Positions 49,047 to 60,318 of a DNA stretch of 64,000 bases are shown here, one piece after another. The first letter of the stretch is position 1; every line of letters starts with the position of its first letter. Source of the stretch: Basidiobolus meristosporus CBS 931.73 (Eukaryota; Basidiobolomycota; Basidiobolomycetes; Basidiobolales; Basidiobolaceae); the NCBI GenBank assembly GCA_002104905.1, contig MCFE01000198.1, positions 1 through 64,000 on the forward strand, written 5' to 3'. A program made the translations under genes and the position numbers. Below the pieces are notes generated by a model that was not told where the DNA came from, made no database searches, and worked only from the letters and a program-made list of their open reading frames with translations.

Positions 49047-49502
49047 TAATATCAACCAACGTAGGAGTCTGGCTTTAATCCTCTTGGGTCAAACTATGTA
49101 GGCTTAGCATCTCATCATGCATAAAATAAGCACCCAATGAAGCATTTGGGAGGGGAACCTCCAAGAAGGAAATAACCCGAGCAATGTTGATTATATTTAA
49201 GCAGCATGACTACTGATCGAGTGTAGTTAGCATCACTGCACATGATCCATCTATTGTACACCACACAAAGGCTGGGGTAAAATTGCGGGGAGATTTTTTC
49301 CTGAGAGATGAATTACAGAAAGTTTCTGGGGAAGTTGAATGTCAATTTGGTTTCATCAAAACCATTTTTCTTGTCTCCCACTGTCTTTCGGAACGTGGCC
49401 GCTATATTCGACTACTCCTTAGTGTCCATACAACCACTCATTCCACTAACCCTTCGTAATTTGACAACCCGATTCTCCGTTCGCTGAACTATTAAATATA
49501 CA
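49047..49502. other. Divergent promoter, Cys-rich protein / complex I 49-kDa subunit
   Basis: 456 bp with no recognisable gene. The 49-kDa subunit side is pyrimidine-rich. Confidence 0.55.
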
Positions 49503-51032
49503 ATGTCTTCCGCAAGACTCCTTTCCCGTTGTTTCAATACTACTAGAAGCTTCTCTTCCAGCTGGAGAAACTCTGTGTTTCGTGCCGCTGCCCCCAAGTG
49601 GGGTGTGAGCAGAAGCATGGCAACCGAGGCCCCTCAAGCCAACACCCTCTCTCAAGAGCGCAAACGCTATGGTGCCCCCTACACTCCCACCTCCCAACCA
49701 TTGGCTTCTGTTGATGAAAATGAACTACCTGATGAGATGGTTTCTCTTGGGGAAGGTACATGATTCCTGATATTTAACATAACTAGCTCTCACCCCTGGT
49801 CATCTAACAAAACCCGCCTTTACCCTTTTCTCGAACAAGAGTCATCCGCTTTGCCTGATGAGATTAAGACCCGTAACATGACAGTAAATTTCGGTCCTCA
49901 GCATCCTGCTGCTCACGGTGTGTTGCGTCTGATTTTGGAACTCCAAGGTGAAATCATCCAACGTGCTGATCCACATATCGGTCTTCTCCATCGTGGTACC
50001 GAGAAGCTCATCGAGTACAAGACCTATCTCCAGGCACTCCCATACTTCGATCGTTTGGATTATTGCTCCATGATGTGCAACGAACAGGCTTACTCTCTTG
50101 CTGTTGAGAAGCTTCTCAACATCGAGATCCCTGAGCGTGCTAAATATATTCGTACCTTGTTCGGCGAGATCACACGTATCATCAATCACCAAATGTCCAT
50201 CTACACACACACCATGGATGTCGGTGCTTTGACCCCATTCTTGTGGATGTTCGAAGAGCGTGAGAAGCTCATGGAGTTCTACGAACGTGTTTCTGGCGCT
50301 CGTATGCACGCAGCCTATGTTCGCCCCGGTGGTGTTGCCTACGACCTTCCCCTAGGTCTTATGGACGATATCTATGAATGGGCTACCCGCTACAGCTCTC
50401 GTATTGACGAGACCGAAGAGGCTTTGACCGGAAATCGTATCTGGAAGAACCGTACCATCGGCATTGGTAAGGTCACCTACCAGCAAGCATTGGACTGGTC
50501 ATTCTCCGGAGTCATGCTTCGTGGCTCCGGCATCCAATGGGATTTGCGTAAGGTTGCCCCATATGATGCCTACGATAAGATGGACTTCGACGTCCCCATT
50601 GGTATCAATGGTGATTGCTACGACCGTTTCATCTGCCGTGTGGAAGAGATGAGACAATCCCTTCGCATCATTCACCAATGCTTGAACCAAATGCCTGCCG
50701 GCCCCGTCAAGGTAGAGGATGCCAAGATCGCCCCTCCCTCCCGTGGCGACATGAAGGAGTCCATGGAGAGTTTGATTCATCACTTCAAGTTGTACTCTGA
50801 AGGTTACTCGGTCCCTGCCGGCGAGACCTATACCGCCATCGAAGCCCCCAAGGGCGAGTTTGGTGTGTACTTGGTCTCCGACGGATCCAACCGTCCCTAT
50901 AGATGCAAAATCAAGGCCCCTGGATTCTCCCATTTGGCCGGTTCCGACTTCATGGCCCGTGGTCACATGATTGCCGATATGGTCACCATTATTGGTACAT
51001 GCGATATTGTGTTCGGCGAAGTCGATCGTTAA
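49503..51032 (+). CDS. NUO49: NADH dehydrogenase (complex I) 49-kDa subunit
   Basis: Core subunit (NDUFS2) that forms part of the quinone site and holds cluster N2's environment in mitochondrial complex I. Exons 49503-49755 and 49840-51032 give 481 aa. Residues 1-40 are an Arg/Ser-rich mitochondrial presequence ([20 protein letters not shown]). The mature protein begins [19 protein letters not shown] and continues with [54 protein letters not shown] and the terminal [10 protein letters not shown]. Gene presence shows a respiring, complex I-containing fungus. Confidence 0.97.
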
Positions 51033-51246
51033 GTTGCCCAAGAATCTATTTACCACCCTTTCATCTCCACCAACCAACATTTATATTACATCTGCTCTTT
51101 CCTCATGATTACCTTGAAAATTTCTGTATCTTCTTGGCTATACTTCAAATAAATGAACTCATTGATACATGATTGGCTTTATTGAGGGGAGTGCTTATGT
51201 ATTCCAGTGGGGCGAATGGGGCGAGTATGATGCATTTACACGAGGG

Positions 51247-53126
51247 TTAAAAATCGAACTCCCCACGAAAAGATTGAAGATCCCGCGAATCACACCGACT
51301 TGCCAGGTCTGGTCTGTTGATCATGTACAGGGTCATTCTAAGCGTGTCCCACACATTGCTGGACATCCCAGAATCTCCGGATGGAGGAAGTTTTCCCTTT
51401 CCGTTGCCGTCCCCGGATTGCAATGCTAGAGCCTGTAGCAGATGCTCAGCCGCCTCGTGGTGCTGACCCAGATTAATACAACTGACTGCCAGGTTGTATC
51501 TAGCACGGATGTATGACGGGTTGATTTCAAGTGCATTGAAGTAGGCGTCGATCGCGCGCCCTGGGTCGTTCGAGTTGGCCAATGTGGCCCCCAGCTTGTT
51601 CCAGAGAAGATAGTCATTGGGCTTGGATGCCAAGGCTGCTTGGAAGCAGTCCACCGCTTTGCTGTACTCTTCCGAGATGTTTAACAGAACGCCTAGACCC
51701 ACCTGGACATCCGGGTCGACATCCTGGCTCCTTTGTCGGGCTGCTTCCAAGAACAGATTTGTGACAGCAGTGTGACGATCGCGATCCATGGAGTTTTGGC
51801 CATTGATGATATCATGGTATTGAGGATGGTTGCTGATCCACGATTGCAATGAATCATAGGCGTCGCTTCGAAGATTCTCGTTAGTGTAGGACACAGCAAG
51901 AGCAATCCATGCCTCAAGGATAGTAGGGTCAATATTAATGGCACGACGTAAGGCGGCGATGGCCTCAGGCTCCCGTTCATTCTCTTGTTGACGAATTCCA
52001 AGCCGATTCCAGGCCAAGCCATCTTGGGGATCCAGCTGGACCTTGGCTTCAAGCATCAGGATGGATTCATTCAAGTCCGCAGCGAGAGTATCTTCCTTTA
52101 TGAGGGATGGGTTGGCAAGGAAAGGATTATTCTCCTGGAAGTGATATTCATTGTACATAGGGTGGTTGGCACCAAGGCTCTGTTTATCCCATTCTCCTTG
52201 TAGTTTACTCCATTCTTGGTCTTCATCCAAATGTTTGATTTCATCGACTTCTTCATCGGAGTCGTCCCAGACGCTGTTGAACTCCTTTCTACCTTCGGAG
52301 TAAACAAACTCATTCGATAGGCTGTTATCGCCTTGAAGCTCGTTAGCATGCTGTGTTTCAAATTCGCCAGCCCAAGAGTTGTCTTGTCTTTCGAACTCCT
52401 GCTCCCAGCTAGCTCCTTGCTTGGCTTGTTCGAAGGCGCGGTCGAATTCTTCGGTTTCGTTTGGTAGCAGAGCAGTGTTCTCTTGCTCGTAGCGAGCAAA
52501 TTCATCCTCCCAACCAGCTGAAATCCAAAGTTTGTTGAGTCGCTACTCACGGCATACACACTCAAATAGCGTGGTTACCTTGAATGTTGGGGTTTTGATG
52601 TTGTCTAAACACTTCTTCAAACTCGGCAAAATGAGGATCAACACCACCCGCTTGTAACTCGGGTTGCTTCATGAAATCGGCGGCCCAATCGCCAGGTACT
52701 GGTCCTCCTGGCATTCCCTGGATGTGGTCTAATTCATGACCAAGTTGATCAAAATTATACATGTCCTCCACCATTACACCTCCTTCGGACAAAAACTCTT
52801 CGGTGAAATTACGCTCGATTACTCCCGGTCCAGCGGGTCCCCGAAATGCCTGCGAAAGAAGAGGCGACGGTTAAGTTCCGAAGGAGGAGAAATTAGAGGG
52901 AGTTTACACTTACACCACGACTGGAAGAAGCGCTCATGTCTGGACCGAATCGGTCCTAATAAGCCAATTAAGCGTTTAGGTAAGGGCCGAAAGATACTGG
53001 CTTCGTAAGAAATTACAATACCTGCTGTAAAGACCGGTCTTGTCCGAAACGCTTCATTAAACCGCTCATAGGGTTGCCAGAAGAGCAATCAGCCCCTCCC
53101 CCAACCAGATCTTGGAATGCTGACAT
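51247..53126 (-). CDS. PEX5: Peroxisomal targeting signal 1 receptor Pex5
   Basis: Cycling receptor that carries PTS1 cargo to Pex14 at the peroxisome membrane. Four exons (53022-53126, 52914-52955, 52579-52849, 51247-52517) give 562 aa. The N-terminus MSAFQDLVGGGADCSSGNP carries the conserved Cys used for receptor ubiquitination. WxxxF/Y-type Pex14-binding motifs are WAADF, WEDEF, WEQEF and WAGEF. The C-terminal half has TPR repeats (DGLAWNRLGIRQQENEREPE, DYLLWNKLGATLANSNDPGR, ALEINPSYIRARYNLAVSCI) ending at the C-terminal helix (RMTLYMINRPDLASRC). A plus-strand ORF at 53074-53268 overlaps the first exon and was judged spurious. Confidence 0.96.
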
Positions 53127-53603
53127 GATATATGTGAAGTGTGAAGAGATATCAAAAGGGGTTCCCACCAAATATTATACAACTGGAAATGTAGAGGATA
53201 TCGAAAAGGCAGTACAGCTATCGTATCTCCAAGTTTACGCAAAAGCCATGAAAAAGCTGGAGGTTTAAAAGATCGTAGAATTGAGATCGCAGCGTCCACT
53301 TGACCTGCAATGGTTCAGCAATTAAGCAAATAGAGAAAAATGGTTCACATTAGTCACACAGGATAACCTAAAATGGTACCGATTATCAAGTGAATGGTAT
53401 GATCAATCTATAAAACCAACATCTATGTCTAGTGTTCTACAGATTGTGGTAAAGGCTTGTCTCGAAGCTGGGTAGTCCAACCATTCGAGTTGCATCTGAG
53501 ATGTCACCGTAACTCAATCTAGCGAATACTTCGTAATTACAAATATGGTTGCTAATCAATTTTGCTTATGCTTATTCAGCATTCATTTGAATGTTACTTA
53601 AGT
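53127..53603. other. PEX5 promoter and PFA4 3' flank
   Basis: 477 bp between two minus-strand genes. Nothing else is recognised. Confidence 0.55.
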
Positions 53604-55292
53604 TTATTCAGTCTTCATGGCCTTGAGCTGAATGTTGGCAATTTTCTGGCCAATAGGTTGATCATCACTGTGATCAGATAGAAGCTCATCATCACTATGC
53701 ACCTCCATATCCTCATCACTACGCTCTTCCTCTTGGAATTTGTAGGCATCACGATAGTGGAGCGATGATTTCGGATAGCCTTGACCACTTATATAGTCAT
53801 CGCTTTCATCATCATCATCATCATAATCATAATCACTGTATTTTGTGCTATCTTCGCTGTCATCCTCAAAGTTGGTCATGTTCTCACGTTGCTCCATGGA
53901 AATAGTGGGAACGATATAGCCTTCGCTGCCTCGTCGATGTCGTCGATAAAGTGTCTGCTCCGCAGCAGGGGTCACACCAGATTTGACAATTTGCTGCTTG
54001 GGAAGAGGGGTATTAGGTGGCCGCTTCTTCTCAGCGATATATTCAGGTGGTGGCCAAATGACTGGCGTCGCTGAAGGAGATGATACATTAGCAAACGCTC
54101 AAGTATATTAACGAAGACTTGTTCATTTACTTAGTCCTTCGGCAACGGGATAGTTGATGCCATTCCCTGGTGCTGGAGCAGGCCATAGCCACCATTTGGG
54201 ATCGTCCCCAAGAACTTGCTTGATGTTCTTCATCGCTCCAAGATGGTAGGGAAATTGGACTTTCTCCTGGTGAATAGACATCAGCTTCGGTGCTGCTTGC
54301 CATGGATCAATCAGTGATTACCTTATCTATGCGGCCTTTGGAGACCATTTCATCGATCTTCTCGTTCTCCCAGCCCTCGATGGTCGTGGTGTTGACACAC
54401 ATGCTCCAGAACTGTTGACCGCTCAGAAATCCCACTAGGATGAGGACCAGCCCGTCGGCACACGTCGCCAGTAGAAGTATGATCAACTCGAATGTGGATG
54501 GGTATGGTTTGTACCAGTACTACAGGTATCAGTTGAGTAAGCCTGTTTTCACGATGTGATGCAGGTCTATCCATAGTAACTTACTCTGAAGTGAACTGAA
54601 TCATCGTATATTTCGTATGCACGCACACAGAGTAGATATAAGCAGATGCCGCACGTCACATCCACGAAAAACAGGAATCGGATGAAATACCCGTAGTTGT
54701 GATGCCCCACGCAGCTGTTCACCCAAGGGCCTAGAGGGAAATCAATCGTAAATCGAACAGCGTTCGGAATACCCCGGTTTGAGAACACGCTTACAGTGAT
54801 GATCCATTTTCAAGACGCATCTAGTTGCACGTCGATACAATGTCAATACACGCACCATTCAATAAAAATGCTTCTATAGGTTGAACTACCTTTCGCAACT
54901 GCTACAATGATGAGCCCGAGGAGGCTTGAAGGCATTGCAAGTTCGGCAATACCGTGGTTCGTTATTCTTTTTCTTGACCTCAATAACTGTGACCTCCTCA
55001 CCTTCTAATTTGGGTTCCTTTAACAATTGGTCAACATCACTCGTCGCCTTCTCCATAGTAGAGTGGTTCTTACCCAGTTTTGGGGGATCATGCCCGGATC
55101 GGTGGTACACGTCAGGTAGTAATTCCAGCACAGGAAAAACAAAAGTATATTAAAGGGAATCAAGATTGAAATGGAAGTAGTATTCAATCCGCCATAGTGT
55201 GGTATCACTGCGAAGATTTGACAGCTAATGCCCAGAAAGGCGATTAGGAGACTAACCCCAGCAACAATCAAGTAACCAAGGTTAAATCCCAT
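53604..55292 (-). CDS. PFA4: DHHC palmitoyltransferase, Pfa4-like
   Basis: Membrane enzyme that S-palmitoylates proteins at the ER. ATG 55292, with exons 55074-55292, 54890-55017, 54795-54820 and 54587ish-54730 readable before the C-terminal exons. Two N-terminal helices ([38 protein letters not shown]), then the cysteine-rich domain [40 protein letters not shown]. The catalytic DHHC is split by an intron after its last T (54795). Two more helices follow ([36 protein letters not shown]). The C-terminal tail is unusually acidic ([17 protein letters not shown]), and a Pfa4-like identity is inferred from topology and the [15 protein letters not shown] block. Confidence 0.88.
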
Positions 55293-55691
55293 GTTGACGA
55301 GTACCAGTGTTGTGCAGAAGCCGACTTGAGGAGATTAGGGGGGAATATCGGTAGTCGTTATACGTTGGGACGGAGTTTCTAGGCCACTAGATATAATTAT
55401 CAGTCCTGTGCTGGGCGAAAGTCTACGGATTTCGCTAAACCCCTTTACCTCGATTAAATCAGAGTTTGGTACTGTTCATTGAATATGTGATTGGGATTGT
55501 GCATATCATTATTGCATTAACGTTTACAGAGTATCCTCAACCGTTGATTGAATAGCAATCTAATCTATTTATGTTAATTGTTTTCTGTCATGATCCCTTA
55601 GAAAAGTTGGCATCTAGTTACGACTATTTTAACGTGTGAACAGTCTCGTTATACTCCTCAAACACTTCTCCCTTGTAACTTCAATCTCAAC
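55293..55691. other. Divergent promoter, PFA4 / class I myosin
   Basis: 399 bp, no ORF or RNA gene recognised. Confidence 0.55.
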
Positions 55692-58600
55692 ATGGTACTT
55701 GATTTTTGAGAGTAGGACGAGATGGACACAGTTATTGATATGTTTTATTCTTCTCCTGACAGCCACAGCCTTCGAAAGCTGATTGGAAAGACAGCTTCAA
55801 GAAGAAGCAGGTTGGTGTCTCTGACATGACCTTGCTTTCAAAGGTCCACAACGACACCATCAACGATAATTTGGAGAAGCGTTTCCACAACGGTGACATA
55901 TACGTAAGTTCTTTTTTGGGCTATCAGCTTCGTTCATCTCGTTCACCCATCTCAACTGACTTCATCTAGACTTATATCGGGCATGTGTTGATCAGTGTGA
56001 ATCCTTTCAGAGACCTTGGCATATACACAGAACAAATTCTACGCAGTTACACCGGGAAGAACCGTCTCGAGGTAACAAAGGCCGATGCGCTTCAGGCTTC
56101 ACCTCGTCCTAACTATTTCTAGGTGCCTCCTCACGTGTATGCTATTGCTGAGGCTGCATATCACAATATGGTCAGCTACAAGGAGAACCAGTGTGTCATC
56201 ATTAGGTAACACCATATACTGGCTCATCTAACGTTCCTCATCCTTAATTTAACCATGGTTTCTCTTCGCAGTGGCGAATCTGGTGCCGGTAAAACGGGTA
56301 TGTTACCTTTTATTCTGTGATGGTGCTGGGCAGATCCTAATGCTCTTCAATCCACTAATTCGACGTACAGAGGCTGCCAAAAAGGTAGGATTAAGGAGGT
56401 GGATGTCTCAATTAGCTTCATCTCAATGACCCTGATTACTTTTCTAGATCATGGAGTACATTGCTACAGTCTCAGGAGAAGAATCTTCGTCCATTAGGGA
56501 AATCAAAGACATGGTCCTTGCTACCAATCCCCTACTTGAAAGTTTTGGATGTGCCAAAACCTTGAGAAATAACAACTCGAGTCGTCACGTAAGAGCTTCT
56601 GTCCTTATCCACATAACCATCAAAAATTCACTCTTCCTTAGGGCAAATACCTAGAAATCAAGTTCAATCATCTTGGAGAGCCAGTTGGTGCCAATATCAC
56701 CAACTATTTGTTGGAGAAGGTTAGTTGCTTATGATACGTCAAGTTCTTGTTCGTTTCACTGACAATCGTTTCTAGGGAAGAATCGTCACACAGATCGAGA
56801 ACGAGAGAAACTTCCACATCTTTTACCAATTTTGTAAGAGTGCCTCTGATCACTATAAAGGTATTTATAGGACACCTGTTTGGAAGAATCGGTGTCATGT
56901 ACTCACTCATTCCTAAAGAGACATTTGGTGTTGCCGGGCCGGAGAACTTCTTCTACACTGCTCAAAGTGGATGCTTAGAAGTCGATGGAATCGACGATGT
57001 TGCTGATTACCAAGAAACCTTGGTTCGTATATCTCACATCCTCGAATAGAAGTGATGCTTGTACTCATAGCCCCTTGAAATCTAGCGCGCCATGAATATT
57101 GTTGGTCTGTCTCAAGAAGAGCAAGACAACATTCATAGAACACTTAGTGCAATTCTATGGATTGGTAACGCTCAGTTCCAAGAAGGAGACGACGGCAAGG
57201 CTTTCATTTCGGATCCGAATGTTACACAATTCATCGCCTATCTTCTTGAAGTTGACCCAGAACTTTTGAACAAAGCGATGACATCGCGTATTATTGAGAC
57301 CAAGAGAGGTGGATTAAGAGGCTCTGTATATGAGGTTCCACTGAATCAAACACAGGCAATAGCCGTGCGAGATGCTTTAGCCAAGGCCTTGTATGATCGC
57401 ATGTTTGAATGGATTGTCACCAGAATCAATCTTGCTATGAAGGAAAGAACAAAGTCTGACTTCGTCATTGGTGTTTTGGATATCTACGGATTCGAGATCT
57501 TTGACCACAACAGTTTCGAGCAACTTTGCATCAATTACGTGAACGAAAAGCTTCAACAAATCTTTATTGAGCTCACCCTCAAAGCGGAGCAAGAAGAATA
57601 TGTCCGGGAGCAAATCAAGTGGACACCTATTAACTTCTTCAACAATAAGATCGTGTGTGACTTGATTGAGGAGAAGCGCCCACCTGGTATTTTCGCCGCC
57701 ATGAACGATGCATGTGCCACTGCTCACGCTGACTCCCAGGCTGCTGACCAATCTTTTATCCAACGCTTATCGATGTGCTCGCACAATCCTCACTTTGAGC
57801 CACGCGGGGCCCAGTTTGTTATCAAGCACTATGCTGGCGACGTGATCTACGACACCAGCGGCATGACCGATAAAAACAAGGACCAATTGCTCAAGGATCT
57901 CATGGATCTTATTCAAACCACCGGAAATGCCTATCTGGCTGATTTATTCCCTGAGGAGCTCAACAAAGATTCCAAGAAACGGCCACCCACCGCCAGTGAC
58001 AAGATCAAATTCTCCGCCGGGGCGCTTGTTAACAACCTTATGCAGGCCCAACCCTCGTATATTCGTTGCATCAAACCCAACTCCAACAAGAGCCCCAAGG
58101 AATTCGACCAGAAGATGGTGCTGCATCAGGTGAAGTATCTTGGTCTCTGCGAAAACATCCGGGTGCGTCGCGCTGGATTCGCCTATCGTCAGACATTCGA
58201 GAAATTCGTTGAGCGGTTCTATTTATTGTCCGGAAAAACCTCTTATGCTGGAGAGTACATCTGGCAGGGCGATGCCAAAACAGGCACTGAGAGAATCCTC
58301 AGAGATACCGGAATCGTCCCTGAGGAATGGCAACTGGGTGTGACCAAGGCTTTCATTAGACATCCTGAGACCCTATGGGCACTGGAGCACCTACGTGAAC
58401 GTTACTGGCACAATATGGCCATCCGTATCCAACGTGCATTCAGAAATTATCTTCAATACAAGCACGAGTGTGCCACCCGTATCCAACGTTGCTTCAGAAA
58501 GAACAAGGATCAAATCGCTTTTGTACAGCTTCGCGATTACGGTCACCAGGTTCTGGCCGGAAGGAAAGAGAGAAGAAGATTCTCCCTCCTGAGCATGCGT

Positions 58601-60067
58601 CGTTTCATGGGTGATTATCTGGGAGTTGGCGGAAAGGGTGCCGGTGGTGAGGCCCTCAAGAATGCATGCGGCTTGGGTTCCGAGCAGGTTGTTTTCAGTT
58701 GTAAAATCCAGCTGCTAGCCCCACGTCCACTACGTTCGAGCAAGCCAAGCCCTCGTAGCTTCGTGATGACGGCCTCTGCGATCTACATTGTCATGACAGT
58801 GGTTGAAAGAAAGTTGGCGACCATGAAACTGGAAAGAAAGGTGGGACTGAACTCGGTTAAGGACATCAACATGTCAAATCTAAGAGATGACTGGATGGTG
58901 ATCAATGTTCAAGGAGAGCCATCGTTGGTGTTTTCTGCCGACTTCAAGACGGAGTTGACCACCCATTTACTCCAGAGAACGAATGGTCGCATTATGGTGA
59001 ACATCAGTCAGCAATGCGAGTATTTGAACAAATCTTGCAAACCTGGTACTCTCAAGTTCAACAAAGACCCTTCGATCAGAGGAGACGCTGTGTACAAAAA
59101 CCATGTTGTAAGCGTTGGTGAAGGAGAGCCAGCAAACAGCGTATCTATGCCACCTTGTAAGAAGATGGAGGTTGCTGTTCGTCCCATCACCACCGGAAAA
59201 CTCTTGCGAAAGGGTGGTCCATCGCAGAGTAAACCAATTCCCCAGTCTCGTCCCCTTCCTCAGGAGCAAAATCGTTTCCCAGACCGTTCGGCTGCTCAGC
59301 CTAGAATGAGTGCTCAACCTGTTCAAGCAGCTCAACAGCCCGTCAGTCCAATTGCTCAGCCCAAGATTGTCCCTCAACCCGTTCAACAACCAATCAACCC
59401 CATCGCCGAAGCCGTTGCTAATAGAGCCGTACCCACTAGACCTACACGAGCAAATCCACCTCCTGCACCTGCACCACCACCACCGCCATCCAAGCCAAGA
59501 TATAAGGCTATATATGATTTCAATACTGGTGGAGATGGTGAGATGGGTTTGAGAAAGGATGAGATAATGGAGATCCTGGAAAAGGATGAAAATGGCTGGT
59601 GGCTGGCCAAGAAGGATGACGGAAGGGAAGGTTGGGTGCCTTCCAACTATCTGGTTGAAGTAGAGGAAGTTAAACCTGTGGCTCCACCTTCTCGTCCCAA
59701 ACCACAGGCTAAGCCACCTTCCCCTGTAGCCAATGTACAGGAAGAAGTTCATCAGTATTCCCCTCCTGTTTCACATGCTTCCCAAGCGAATACCTCCTCA
59801 GCTGTCCCTAGCTGGAAAGCTGAGCTCGCTGCACGCAACGCGTCAAGAGCTGCCACCAGAACATCTCCCTCATTAGGAGAAGACCCCGTACCTTCCCAAA
59901 GGCCAGGTGCACAGAACCCAGTAATCCCATCAAGGCCTGGCGTTCCCACCGCTTCCTCACGACCCTTCATTGCCCCCAAGCCTGGGACCCTGAATGGTAA
60001 CAGCAACGTAGCTAGACTGGCCTCAGTTCTGGCCCAAGGGCCTGTTGGGCAACCAAGGAAAGAATAG
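55692..60067 (+). CDS. MYO1: Class I myosin (Myo5/MyoA) with SH3 domain
   Basis: Single-headed myosin that drives actin patch assembly and endocytosis at cortical sites. Eleven exons; total about 1,200 aa. The first coding exon is the ATG alone (55692-55694), and a 14-nt exon occurs at 56371-56384. Motor motifs: [18 protein letters not shown]-loop [58 protein letters not shown] and FIRCIKPN-like [13 protein letters not shown]. Two IQ-like motifs ([25 protein letters not shown]) precede a TH1 tail, a Pro-rich linker, an SH3 domain ([28 protein letters not shown]) and a verprolin-like [12 protein letters not shown]. It ends without an obvious acidic Arp2/3-binding tail, unlike yeast Myo3/5. Confidence 0.95.
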
Positions 60068-60318
60068 ATGGCGTCATCGAGGCCATCCAAGTCTATAAAC
60101 CGTGTTCATCAACTCAGTACCGGTGTTCAGTATTTATATTTCGTTGAGATAAGCCGCTTCTGATGAAGATGTTGTCGTTTATTCTTGGCAGGCTGTTGGT
60201 AGATTAATCGCCTTCATTCAGCAAATACTCCATTACTAAAGAAATAAACTGAAATGTCGTTTCCCCCACTTCCAGACCACCCACGGGCATTCCCACATGT
60301 GTGAAGTGATTTGACGTT

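Noticed and set aside
53074-53268. 64-codon plus-strand ORF overlapping PEX5 exon 1
   Set aside because: It lies antisense to a conserved coding exon and has no recognised similarity.
58967-59752. 261-codon minus-strand ORF inside the myosin gene
   Set aside because: Its codons mirror the Pro-rich myosin tail and TH1 domain. It is a shadow without any family signature.
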